From: Blasia pusilla
Lineage: Eukaryota; Marchantiophyta; Marchantiopsida; Blasiales
DNA: 64,000 nucleotides
Reading direction: 5' to 3'
Assembly (NCBI GenBank): GCA_050084515.1
Contig: CM114274.1
Coordinates: forward strand, 7,068,001-7,132,000
Below the pieces are notes generated by a model. It did not search any database. It saw only the letters and a program-made list of their open reading frames with translations, and was not told the origin of the DNA. Position 1 is the first letter of the stretch. Each line of letters starts with the position of its first letter. Position numbers and translations under genes: made by a program. This document shows, one piece after another, positions 50,701 through 62,284 of this stretch.

Positions 50701-52700
50701 TCAAACCAAATTAACATGGTTTGAGTAGAAAGTGTTTTCTTACACCCAAAGCATATGCCCATTAGCTTTTGAAACAAATGCATGGATGGACGGATACTAG
50801 GTTAAGTTGCTCCATGATTTTTCCTATTACATCACTAGGGTAGTTCTACTTCATACTTTTTGTTAGCTCCCCAAGTCTTTTTAATGATACATAATGTGAC
50901 CCATTTCTTCATTTGTGATTTTTTTAAAAGGGAGGAGGTAAGGTCAAACCTCGAGGGATTGCACAAGAATTTACTTTCTAAAAAAAATTAGACAAATAGA
51001 GAGGAATTCGCTTCCCACTTTAAAAGAGGAGGAAGTAACGTGAAGTTGAGTAAACCTTTTTTCTTTTTTTTTCAATTATCATGATGAGTTGGCCAAAAAA
51101 GTGAAAGGAATCCCCCACACCAAATCAAATCAAAAGATTTGCTTTGCAACCTTTAATTTATGAAAATCTAAATATGGGGTTGTTCCTCCCATTAGAATGT
51201 TGGAGAGCAATACGCACATTGTTTAAAATTTGCCTTAAACCTTTTTCTCTTCTAAAAGTGGAAGCGGTCGAAAAAGGGAAGAATTTTTGAATTTATAAAT
51301 TTGTATCCACCGCTTCAAGGAAAAATAGAAAAGGAGTAGACTGGTGTAGCAGGTTTTATTCGGCTGTTGGAAAATCTCAACTTAGCCTTTTAAAATAATT
51401 TTCTTACTCCCGTCAATCGAGAGGGATTAGCGAATATTAGACTAACAAGAAACCTTAAAAAATAGACATTTGGAAACCCCTCGATGGGAAGAAAGAGGAC
51501 CATAAATATAAGAAGAAAATTCATTTTAGGTGCGGCACTCCCTCTTTTTTCTTTATTTATTTATTTATTAGAGCGAAGTTTTGGGTTACTCTGTTTGATT
51601 TCTTTTGATGATAGATTTTCCATCATATTTAGATTAATTTTTGAGATCCATACATTCATAACTTAATGAAAGCAAGCCATACATGCGAGTGTGAGTGGGC
51701 CTCTTTATTTCTTGTATCCGGACTTGTGGCATGATTCTTTGAAGCAAACAACTAAGTGGTAAAGGCGGCATCTTACCATTGGTTTAGTGATGTCCTAAAA
51801 GGCTAAAAACAAGAAGGAAAATAGTGTCATAGTTCATGGAAATATGGAAATGGAACCCACCATATTTAGCTTCTTATATAAAGGCCCAAAATAATGCCTT
51901 TGCACGAAGTAAGAGAACCCTTTGGAATCTGGATCACCGTGTTCATCTTTCTTTCCTGTAATTATTATCTCTAATATTAACTCTTGCCACAGGAGGAAAT
52001 CTGCCTCTTGGGTTGCGGCCCTAATAATATGACACCTGTCTATTTATTTTCTTAATAGTTATTCAGATCATTTGGTATTTTCTTTTACCAATCCATCCCC
52101 GTCATCCCGAACCATGCAGGTCCTAATAATACGTAGAAAGAAAGGTCAAGTTTCGTGAAGACTATCAGGTCCGTTAGTTTTTTTTTTTTTTCCATATTTC
52201 TATTGTTGAATTATTTTGAAAGGTAAGAAACCGTATTTTCTGGTCTCAAATTTGGAGTTATTTCCTATAGAGTTAGGTAATCGCTAAATCTGTTCCTTAA
52301 TTCAGTTCTTCCCACCGTTCTTATGCACGAAAATCTCTCTCCGTCATCGTGTCCACCTTCCTAGACAACGAACACCCCAAAGATGAATGGACACACATGA
52401 TGAGTAGAGATGCGATCGAAGGGAGGGAGAGAGCAGTCGTGCATGAACGCTAAACACTCCAAGCGATGGGAAGAGAAAAAGGGGAATATGATTAATTTCA
52501 AGTTGTGCCAAAAAAACTACGTACAAAAAAGATTCACCAAAAGCTACGAAAAACCAAAAGTCCTGGAATAGAATTTCACGCTATTGACCAGAGAGAAAAA
52601 CCTTAAATAGCATGAGGATGAGGCGTAAGGCTATCACATCATGGTCGCGCACTAGGGAGTCGCGTGGCGTCTAGGGTCGGCGGTCCTGAGACAGGGTTAA

Positions 52701-54845
52701 CTGCAAGCGAACGAACGAACGAATAATGCTCTCAGACACTTAACACTTACAGGAGGGAATCGGCCCTAAGGGTTTCCCTGAGAAACGTGGCAATCTCCGT
52801 GTTGGTCCACGTGGATATTCGCCTCCAGCCTTGAGTCCGGCTATTCTGTCTCTCCAGCGATCCTGTCAGCGCTTTCGCTCCGCGGTGAGCGAAAAGGTCG
52901 GAGCCGATACTTCATCATCGTCTTAAAATACACCTCCGTCCGCGGTGTTTAGAGGATTCCGATCGTCGCTTTTCGCCGGCATCCGCTCAGTGCAGTGTAG
53001 CACACTTTTGGGCGATTCTCGGAATCGGGCGGCGGCCTGTACAGGCGTTGCGGTTTCTCCTCCGTGAGCATCATCATTGGGCGGGGGAAGGACAGGAGGA
53101 GTTCAATGCGCACGGGATTCTAGCAGATGGCGAATATGAGAAAGTTAAACTCTTCTCCTATGCCGACGACCGCATTGGCGCAAGAGCGTACGCGTGTGAC
53201 AGGGGAGGGGGGAGCATTGTCACACGGCTAATGGGAGGCCGGGGCTAGATGTGCGAAAGTCTCCACTTTTTTTGATCGGGTTATAGCTGTTGCAACGCCG
53301 CCAGCCGGGAGGTGAGAGGTCCTGCCATCGCTTGCCACGCCGCGGGCGATGGAGCGGAGAAGGGAGGCGTATGAGGCAGTCTGATGTCCATGGACGCCGT
53401 GATTGAGGGCGGGGACCTCACCTGCGCGTGTATTTAATTAAGATTTCTTTGACGATTTCAAGCGTCAAGCCTCACGTGCTTCGGTCTGCGGTGCGTCACA
53501 TGGAGTGCGGTGGCTTGCTTGGAACTTGGAAAGTCTTTTCTTTTGGGGCTCCGGTCGTTTGAAAAGACTGCCACTTTTTCTTAAGTGTAAGTGAAGGGCT
53601 TCTTCAAAATCTACATGCCTCCGCATTTTGAAATTTGATGGCGCAGTGATCTGTCTGCTGCTGCTCTGCACACATGGGATTGCTAGAGGAATTCGACGAG
53701 TCTCGAGTCAATTCTGTGGTGGCGAGCGTGAACAGCTGAGCTGAGGATAAACGCTGTAGGAGATGAAGAAGTGTGTAGTGTCCATGGAAATGGTATGGCT
53801 GTAAACGAGAGAGATTCGTTTAGTGGTTGTGTTGCGCGATCGGTAGAACAGCCGGCGACTGGGATGTGCTGTAGTTCGTGTGGGGAGCTGCTTGTTTTGT
53901 CAGCTCTTAGCGGAGCTCTAATTCAGTCCTTGTGTCGTTGCCATGAGCGTGTGAACACATGAGCTCTCGTCCTTGCCCGACGCCCCTTCGTTCTTGATGA
54001 GTGGGTCCTTGGGACCCGAGGAAGGATCGGGAGTGTGGGAAAGCCCGTTCTGTACTTTCGAAAAAGGCTCTTCAGTGAAGCCGTTGAATGGTTTGTCCTA
54101 TAGCGTCTCCGAGTCCAGTAATCGGTCTGTAGAGAGAGGATCTCGAGGTTTTTGTTGCTATGTGTATGGTGAGTTTCGTGGGAATTGGGTCGTCCAATGG
54201 AAGCCCACATATGTCGAAGAGGCCAAGAGAGGTGGCAGCGGTGGGGTTTTGAGGTTCAGTGAGCTGGCGGTGTGGTGGTAAATCGCCTTTGGCTCGCGAA
54301 GGATCTGACTTCCCACTTTCTTCCAAGTCGATTTCGTAGTCGAACTCAGGTTCGAGAGTGAGGTCGCCATCTGTGCCTCTGCATGTGCTGCGGGGCACTT
54401 TCTCGAAGTTGGTAATCGAGAGGCAATCTAGAATTTCTTTCGTATCGGACAATTCATGGAATACCCGGATGGAACAGTCTCGGTGTGCTGAGAGTTGCGA
54501 TGGCCCAGTGAACGCATCCAGTCTACGTCCAAATCCGGCAACAATGGAGAGACACGAATGACTAGTCCGTTTGCTTTGTGCTTATGACATTCTTGCCCAC
54601 ACAGAAAGCCGCCAATCTGTCGCTGTGTCTTTTGTTGAAGGAAGGTCGTTGATTGAGCTGACATTTCTCGCCTTGCCAGGCGTCTTTGCATTCGGCACCG
54701 GACTTGGCGATTCTCAGTTCGGGGGGGGAGTCCGAGCTAGAATCGTCTGCGTGTGCATGTGTAAATTGAAGAGCCTTATCGGAAGCGTGAAGGGAGATTT
54801 GATCATCCAGGGAGTAAATACAGACTGAAGAGAATCTCTGAAGAA
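52701..54845 (+). promoter_or_regulatory. GC-richer upstream region and probable 5' UTR of the amino acid permease gene
   Basis: Base composition rises sharply at about 52.6 kb and stays high up to the start codon at 54846. Several short ATG frames lie here, the longest at 53973-54281, and could act as upstream ORFs if transcribed. No TATA box or start site can be chosen with confidence. The C/T-rich tract and CGG-rich patches at 52.85-53.4 kb look like a plant promoter of the GC-rich type. Confidence 0.4.
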
Positions 54846-57800
54846 ATGGAAAGCCAGCCGAGTAAGCTTGATCAGGGCGAGAACGGTGGTCAGCATGTGG
54901 AGCACCAAGTGTCTCCCTTCGATGGAACTGAGCTCTCTCACAGGCCCCTGGATGAAGACGGCAAGGCCAAGCGCACAGGTGACTATGGTCCCCAGATTGA
55001 CTCACCTAACTTCGTCTCAATTCCATGTGCTCAGCGCAGAATTATCGTCCGTTGCAGCGGTGTTTCACCATGGTTGCAGCGGTGTTATCCGAAGTGCTGC
55101 CATTCTGAAAGTGTGAACGTCTTGTAGTGTTCGATTCTTACTTCTGGATTCTCCTGGATAAGGGCTCCTCGAGACTGGCCGATATTATAATTTTACGCTC
55201 GCTCTGGACTGCCGTTAACATACTGGAAGAACCCAAAGTTTCAATTCGACCTGTCGATTCAAGTCGTCGAATCGCTACGTCGACTGCTGAGTATTCATGA
55301 GCTTCCTTCTCTTATTTTTTCGCAGGAAACGTATGGACTGCAACAGCCCACATCATAACAGCAGTCATAGGGTCTGGGGTGCTGTCATTGTCATGGAGCT
55401 TCGCTCAAATGGGATGGATTGCAGGACCCATAATTCTGCTCGCCTTTGCCCTCTGCACCTGGTACACTTCCAAGCTGTTGGCAGATTGCTACCGCTATCC
55501 CCATCCTGTAACGGGCAGACGAAATTACATATACATGGATGCGGTTAAAATCAACGTCTCTGTTCGGTCCTACCTCATCTGCGGAATCGTCCAGTACAGC
55601 AACCTCGTGGGCACATCCATTGGTTACACAATTGCCGCATCGACCAGTGCAGTGTAATTTTCTCTCGGTCTCCCTTCGCCCTTTGCTACATATCTGGTGG
55701 TCTATGATGACCTGACTGTCAGCGACCATGGACCAAGTTACCACAAACAGAATGGTTTCATGTGCCTTGTTGTCTCACATGCTAAGCATTCGGTTGGCAT
55801 CTGGGCAAACGGTCCATTTCACATCTTGTAGGGTCGCTAACCCAAGAATTGTAGTGCACTGTATTGTTCAATTGTGAGAGGATGGTAGGGTAGTGATTTT
55901 CTGGTTGGACACCTCTGGTGTTTGCATCGACACTTTGAATACTCGATAGAATGAACAAAATCGAATGGGAACTGCACCTTAGGTAGAGCACTTTCCTGAA
56001 GTCTTGAAGGTGGGGATGGGTTGCCCCACTTCATGATGGCGGTTGTAATAGCTTTTGTAGAAATCGTGTAGCCATTACTGCAGTTCAGAGAGTAGAATCT
56101 TCAGGTTTTGTTTTGTTTTGCTTCTGAGTTTGAAGCTACCGCGAGAGGTTCCTATTGATGTTCGTATGTCTGTGGATGATGCAGCGCAGTTCAGAAGTCC
56201 GATTGCTACCACACCCACGGAAGTGATGCACCGTGCTTGGCATCCACCACCTACTACATTTTGATCTTTGGTCTCGTCCAGATAGTCCTATCACAGATTC
56301 CCAACTTCGCTGACCTGTGGTGGCTCTCGTACGTTGCCGCTGTCATGTCCTTCACATATGCCACGATTGGCCTCGGACTCGGAATCTCCAAAGCTGCTGG
56401 TATGCGAGCGGGATGCACTGACATAATACCTCCCCATTTGATGTCCTGAACAACCCACGTTAGCTCAAGTGGCTGTGAATTGGCTCGCCTTTTATGAAAG
56501 TCTTTTCAGTAATGGATTAGGAGAAGTTTGAGCTTCATGGCGTTGAAAGTTGCTCATGTCTCGTCATTTGCAGAGGGTGGACACAGCCGTGGAAGCTTGA
56601 CTGGAATTAAAGTTGGGGTTATATCTGAACCCATGAAAGTGTGGAATGTGTTCTCGGCTCTGGGAAACATGGCATTCGCGTATTCCTTTTCCATGATCCT
56701 CATCGAGATCGAGGTAGCTTCAAAGACTCACTGCGTCACGTCTTAGTTCACTTATATCTAGGTTTCCACTGTTCACAAATCGAGTCGAGTAGCGGTTTGT
56801 CCTCAAATTGCGTCATGTGCCTTTTTATGATTGTGAAGCTCTAGTAGGCCTATGGGTCAATCTTTCTGATTGTTTCATACGTCTTTCTATCGAGGTTTCT
56901 GTTGTAGCCCTCGCCATCCAAAGCGTAATAAAGTAAGCAGGATTGGAGGTGGCGGGTGTCCCCAATATCGCGTTGCTGATGCCAGATTGCAGCAACTGAT
57001 GACGCCGGTGATCGATACAAGTCGTCACACTTGTGGACTGATTGTTGCAGGACACGTTGCGAAACCCACCTGCTGAGAACAAGCAGATGAAGAAGGCCAC
57101 TCTGTATGGCACGTCGGTCACCACGGTATTCTACATGTCGGTGGCCATCGCTGGCTACCTGGCCTTCGGTGACAATGCTCCTGGGAACTTGCTCACGGGG
57201 TTCGAGAAACCGTACTGGCTCGTGGATTTTGCGAATGCCTGCATCGTCATCCATCTTGTGGGAGCTTATCAGGTACCGTCTCCTCCCAGAAATCGAAGAT
57301 AAAACGAAGGGGTACAACGCCGTACTCCCCTTTGCGTCCGAGACATTAATAAAAATCTTCAGCTGTGATTGGTGCTCCAGAACACGAAAAAATGGATTCT
57401 GTTGATCTGTACTCGAACATAGGATCTCTCGTTTTTTCAGTTGGTCGTATGTCGAAATCATAGCAACGAGTAACATCTTCGAATTCGCGAAATCACCGAG
57501 CCTGTTTTGTCTCGAGTAGGATTCAGAGTTTCTGTAAAACGCCTGTCCCGCATGAGTGCTCTTACTGCGAAGCGTAAAAATGAGAGTGCAAATCCATATT
57601 CACTGACAAGACGCTTTGCTTTTGAATGTGCACTGCAGGTCTACACGCAGCCCGTGTATCAATTCGTCGAGGGCTGGATTTCCGGAAAGTGGCCCAAAAG
57701 TCAACTCCTCAGCAAAGGCTACTTTGTAAAGCTCCCGATGGGTGTATCGTTCAACATCAACTTTTTCCGGCTGTTTTGGAGAACTGCGTATGTCATCATC

Positions 57801-58061
57801 ACCACGATCATATCTATGCTTCTGCCTTTCTTCAACGACGTGTTGGGCATCATTGGAGCTCTGGCCTTCTGGCCACTCACAGTGTACTTCCCCGTAGTCA
57901 TGTACATGAACCAACACAAAGTACCTCGCTGGAGTAGAACCTGGATAGCGCTTCATAGCCTGAGTTTTGTTACTTTCCTCGTCTCCCTGGCTGGGTTGAT
58001 TGGGTCCACAGCAGGACTAATCCATGATGTAAAACATGTGAAACCATTCCAGAAAATCTAA
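54846..58061 (+). CDS. Amino acid permease of the plant AAP family (six exons, 486 aa)
   Basis: Exons: 54846-54978, 55326-55653, 56185-56399, 56574-56713, 57051-57272, 57639-58061. All are GT-AG, phases agree and the total is 1461 bases. The hydrophilic N-terminus leads into RTGNVWTATAHIITAVIGSG, then LSLSWSFAQMGWIAGP, the AAP/AAAP signature of TM1. Further family landmarks are GYTIAASTSAVAVQKSDCYH, IPNFADLWWLSYVAAVMSF, KVWNVFSALGNMAFAYSFSM, IEIEDTLRNPPAENKQMKKA and the C-terminal GVSFNINFFRLFWRTAYVII with WPLTVYFPVVMYMNQ. About ten membrane helices are expected. AAPs are proton-coupled amino acid importers at the plasma membrane; which amino acids cannot be told. The length is normal and nothing looks broken. 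Confidence 0.95.
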
Positions 58062-58208
58062 GTGGGAGTTTTCTACACAACCATTTTTAAAGATCTCAAT
58101 TGACCGCACAGCTTTGATGCATGCTACTACCATTTCGAGTGCCTAAGACATGGATCGTCTGCACCGGATTTAGAGATGGTACACGTTTAGCAGTCTGTAG
58201 AAAAGAAT

Positions 58209-58214
58209 AATAAA
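58209..58214 (+). terminator. AATAAA polyadenylation signal of the permease gene
   Basis: AATAAA lies 148 bases past the permease stop codon, inside an A-rich GAATAATAAAAAACC stretch. Confidence 0.6.
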
Positions 58215-59916
58215 AAACCTTAGCGCTGTTTATCAGGAGCTAGTCCCGCCTCACGAACATGCCAGGACTTGATTTCGAGTGAATCATCGTGAATGTGGAA
58301 AGAGTCCTGACAGAGAACAGTTAAATCCACCATTCTTCCATTTCGCGACAAGAATCTGCTTCCAACTATGCATGGTATTCTCAGGTCAGCATCGATTTGG
58401 CTTGCCCAATGTTCACTCATTCAACTTCACCGAGAAACGACGCCATGCACTTTAACAAATCTAACCTCTAAATTCCACAACCTCCAGAAATGAGTGGTTT
58501 CTCGGTAAGGTTGAATGACTGTTTCTCAGTAAACTTGAATGACTGAAAGTTGGGCAGCCACTCATTTCTGGAGCACCTCGCGTCTTACGGGTAATAACCT
58601 TAGCCAAACCATCCCCTCTCCCAATTTACGCGGCTGCTGATTTTATTAGAGCTGTAGTTTATGGGATTATCTCGTCATGCAGCTCGATGCACGAGTGCTG
58701 TTGTCGAAGCAAACACCAAAAAGTAAAGAGGCGCTAGGCCGGGTCGACTTGAAAGGCAACTAACCCTAAGACAATAGAGCTGCGCATTCGAAATAGAAGA
58801 ATCTCTGCAGAAAGGCTTGCCTAACATCGATCTGAAACCGGCCAAACTGCGTGCTTATAATTGTCTAACTCATGGAGAGAAAATTGATCAAGGATTTGTC
58901 TTTGTAAACTTCCCAAAGGATGAGAATCAGAGTAATTACTAACCGAAGAATAGGGAATAGCAATGCTTCATGAAGTGACCTTTGAAGAAAATCTTGCCGT
59001 GAACCATGATCACGGCATCTAAGTTGCTAGAAGCTGGTCGATATGTACGTCACAATGCGTATTTCTAACGGAGAGTCAAGCAAAGGTGGGACAGGACAAA
59101 CTAAGAAAATCGGAAGTTGGAGTCCCCTCTTCGAAACGTCCTCAAAACGTATTTACCGTGGATGAGTCAGCGATAGTTCAAAGGTTCATCAACTCTACCA
59201 AGAAAGTGTGGCGCAATTGATGAACAAAGAGCAAAGCGTATGGGTTGGTCTTTCGATTGATTATAGAATATTCGACTCTCCATGGAACTGAGGGTCAATA
59301 AATCATCGACTAGAATCGATAATTAAAGCAAGCTTCTCAGCTCTCCAAGAGTCTATCTTGAGCTCCCCTTCAATTCATTCACAATGAATCTCATTGCGAA
59401 CGATCTAATTAAGATCGGAGCAGATCCCAAGCACAAGATATCATCCACTCTAGCAAAACATCGAGAAATCCTCCATGATGTACAACTCTTGTTAAGAATT
59501 CCCGATGAGACATGATCGCAAGGGAATCATCCCACCGGGTTGATCGAATCTGCTAATCGGCATGTGGCTCAACGTTGTGGTGCCTCTTTGCAAAACCACT
59601 CATTTCTGGCCCGTTAAGTCGAAAAGGCGCAGAGAGAAACGCACGCGTGACCTAACCGCAGTAGGTATCAAATATCAGGAGGGGAACCAACTCGCGAGAT
59701 TCGAAATGAAGAAAGTGGATCGTTGATAGCTCAAGATGCACTTTCCCAACGTCGAAGTGTCCCCAAAAACTCTAGATTTTTGTGCCCGTCCACTCATGGA
59801 TGGATGGAATTCAGGGACCTATGGCAGAACGTGCGATGACAACTTGGAATTCTATGAGAGGAGCGATCGATGTATGAGCATCCGGTTCCATTTCTAACAC
59901 GTACGATGAGCATCCC
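58215..59916. other. Intergenic stretch with a foldback repeat
   Basis: No coding region. CTCCAGAAATGAGTGG (58482-58497) and its exact reverse complement (58558-58573) flank a 60-bp loop. The loop holds a tandem of TTTCTCRGTAARSTTGAATGACTG. The core CCACTCATTTCTGG occurs a third time at 59595-59608. The rest may contain the 3' UTR of the minus-strand gene that ends at 59917, but no clear polyadenylation signal was found close to it. Confidence 0.6.
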
Positions 59917-61455
59917 CTAAACTTCTGCGTAATGGCCTGTCTCGTTCTTGTGGTGACCGGTCTTGATGGGCTCGGTTTCTCTCGGGTAAGGAGTGTCGCA
60001 AACGTGATGATCCCGGCCCCAGTACGCCCAGGCCAACCCTTTGCCCGAAAAGGAGTAGAGCTCAGCTGCTCCCCAGTAGAACTCCATGGTCTTCTGGCAC
60101 CTTCCGATGTCCACATACGGACGGAGCAGCATGTCGTTCGGGAGGAAGTCCATGCCGGGCTTCCAGTATTTCACCGAGCTATGGTGCCTGCGGTGCTTGT
60201 TGGGGTAGTTCTCCGCCCACGCAGAGCCACGGATGATTATGTCTCCGCGACGCGGGCTGAAATTCCCCGTCAAGAACGTCCCGATGGCTAGGTACTTCCC
60301 CGGACTCTCGTAGTCGAGGTTGTGGTAGTTGAAATCCACGAGAAGATATGGCTGTCGCCCCAAGAATCTCCAATCCCTGGTCGCTGTGTACATGTAGAGC
60401 TCCAGGTTTCCGTAGGGCACGTACTGGCCGTTGGGGAGGAACTTCCCCAAGCGCACAACCAAGTCCCCGATCCCGAACTGATTCCGCCCTCTGAGGCTCA
60501 TGACGTATCCCGATTTCATCGCCCGATAGTAGTTCTGCGCGGGGTTGATGACGATGAGATAGCCTCTGGAAGGTTCGAACATCGGATCGAGATCGCCCGT
60601 GCGGATGACTTTCACGGTTCCGTAAGGCTCAGGCGTGGACCATCTGTCGGTGACAGGTTTCGCGAGGCCGTAGTTGTCGTCCCACAAATCGCCCTCGTCG
60701 CGGGCGCTGGCGCAGCCCCTCTGCATGTCCGACTTCCGCATCAGATACGTCTGCTTCCCGGCGGGTCGAACATTGCGCACTCGCATTTCTCCCATGGGCC
60801 GGAACTCGTGGAATGCAGGAGGCCGCCTGCCGAAACATCGCCATCTCGCGGGGTAGGGAGTGTCGACAGTGAGCGCGGAAGAGCTCGGTTCGTACCCGTC
60901 CGGTCCGTATTCATCCGGTTCACAAACGCCCCCATCGCCCTCGCCGAGCTCATTCTGTCTGCCGCTGCTCCCAGCCGCGGGCCGCGAGCTCGAGCTTTTC
61001 TTCGGAGACGCGGACCTGGAGCTTCGAGCTGCGCCAGATTTTTCTGTCACCGTGCAGCCGACGGAGGTCGAATAGCGAGGATTCGATGCCTGCGGTGTTG
61101 AGCTTGCCGATCTCGACTTGCTCTTACTTCGGATCCCCACCCGCTCGGGATCCCGATCGTCGTCGCACTCGCGCCATATGCCACTGCGGTGCGATCGCGC
61201 TGGGTCCGGAGGAGGCGACGGACAACTTCCCACGCTCTCGCAATCACTACGATCCTCGACATCGCCAGCAGCGGCACGCGAGGATTTCTTCCCTCTTGGG
61301 CTCGGAGACCTCGAGGATGGGAAATCCGGGACGGTGAAGTCCCTTCCGCCGCCGCCGCCGCCAGAGGCAGCTCTCAGCTTCGCGACGCAGGCCGCATTCC
61401 TACTCCCCTTCGAAGGGCGATGGTCTCCGGAACGACCATGCGCCAGAGAGTGCAT
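59917..61455 (-). CDS. Unrecognised single-exon protein, 512 aa, Ser/Arg-rich N-terminus and conserved-looking C-terminal domain
   Basis: This is the longest open frame in the window, from an ATG at 61455 (a stop codon lies 24 bases upstream in frame) to TAG at 59917. Residues 1-170 are low-complexity: Gly, Ser, Arg and Pro rich with SRSPSPRGKKSSRAA and SRSASPKKSSSSR, like an SR-type or disordered nuclear tail. From about residue 200 the text becomes ordered, aromatic and basic, for example EPSRGYLIVINPAQNYYRAM, GRNQFGIGDLVVRLGKFLPN, WRFLGRQPYLLVDFNYHNLD, NFSPRRGDIIIRGSAWAENY and FYWGAAELYSFSGKGLAWAY. There is no signal peptide or membrane helix. I recognise no family. The region is GC-rich with long shadow frames, as expected over a real GC-biased exon. 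A 5' exon or leader to about 61950 is possible. Confidence 0.65.
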   Translation of the reverse strand: MHSLAHGRSGDHRPSKGSRNAACVAKLRAASGGGGGGRDFTVPDFPSSRSPSPRGKKSSRAAAGDVEDRSDCESVGSCPSPPPDPARSHRSGIWRECDDDRDPERVGIRSKSKSRSASSTPQASNPRYSTSVGCTVTEKSGAARSSRSASPKKSSSSRPAAGSSGRQNELGEGDGGVCEPDEYGPDGYEPSSSALTVDTPYPARWRCFGRRPPAFHEFRPMGEMRVRNVRPAGKQTYLMRKSDMQRGCASARDEGDLWDDNYGLAKPVTDRWSTPEPYGTVKVIRTGDLDPMFEPSRGYLIVINPAQNYYRAMKSGYVMSLRGRNQFGIGDLVVRLGKFLPNGQYVPYGNLELYMYTATRDWRFLGRQPYLLVDFNYHNLDYESPGKYLAIGTFLTGNFSPRRGDIIIRGSAWAENYPNKHRRHHSSVKYWKPGMDFLPNDMLLRPYVDIGRCQKTMEFYWGAAELYSFSGKGLAWAYWGRDHHVCDTPYPRETEPIKTGHHKNETGHYAEV

Positions 61456-62284
61456 GATGTTCCACCCACCTGACCATCAATGAACCAGGCCGATGGTCGA
61501 TTTTCCCGATTGCTAGGCCGGCGCGCTAAAGCGGACGAAACCGTCATCACAGAGCGCGTCCGCCCATCGTGCAGAGCGATGCGTCTCCTCGAAATTGACC
61601 AGACGCGGCCCTTGGTGCCAATCTTCTCGTCCCGATTCATCGCTTTCCGCCCACAGATTGTGTGCGCTTTCCCTGCCCGGGAAACGAGGACGACTCGAGT
61701 CTCGCTCGCCGCTCGTCGCGTCGAGTCAGAACCTGGAGCGGTGCGGCCGATGTGCGGAGAAGAAATCATCGTCTCCCTAGCTCCTGAACTGAAACATTCC
61801 TGGCCGCTGCTGGAGCCGTAAGAACCCGGACATAGTGACGCGAGCTCCTCCAGCTCGACAGAACCGCTACTCGTCACGGACGACCTACCGAGCCTCAACC
61901 TCATCGCCTTCCAAACCAAATGTTTCCAACATTGCCACAAACTCCGTGGCATGAGAAGAGGATCGCCCTAAACGAGAGCGGGGAGCACTCTCCACGTGTG
62001 TCCCTTAAGCTCACTCTCAGCCTAATCATCAACAAGATCCCCAGAGGTCCAGAGTCCAAAGTGCCATCGACTGTCAGTAGAATTGTCACAGTTCAGAACG
62101 CTGAAGTCAGAATTTTCACACGTGAGAACCTGAAGTGTGACAATTGTCTCTTGCACGTCCAACTGAATCTTGTCGAGCTTATGCACGCGCTGATGGGTTT
62201 CTCAGGACTCGTAGTTTCAGCCACAGGACCGTTGATCACCTGCACGAAGCCCAGATCGGTTCCCATATGTTGAGTTAAGGGGAT
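61456..62284. other. Probable 5' leader and intergenic region of the 512-aa gene
   Basis: The GC-rich part (61456-61950) probably carries the promoter and leader. An overlapping minus frame (61374-61952) is open for 192 codons but lacks any recognisable motif and could be an upstream ORF. 61950-62284 shows nothing. Confidence 0.4.

Larger units (their letters stand above)
45581..52700. other. AT-rich, gene-less stretch with dispersed repeats
   Basis: No convincing gene. The 46.7-51.7 kb part is strongly AT-rich with many short frames only. It includes the repeat families described separately (46.5-47.7 kb), short runs of ATACATACATATAC near 49632-49650, and a GAAC run near 52708. An 84-codon frame at 46085-46339 starts with MSSECQKVERTARAIQDLFI but has no recognisable domain or supporting signals. 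Confidence 0.5.

Noticed and set aside
53973-54281. A 102-codon frame upstream of the permease
   Set aside because: No motif and no splice link to the permease; at best an upstream ORF.
60322-61101. A 259-codon plus-strand frame opposite the 512-aa gene
   Set aside because: It is exactly antisense to the ordered part of the longer ORF in GC-rich DNA, as expected of a shadow frame.
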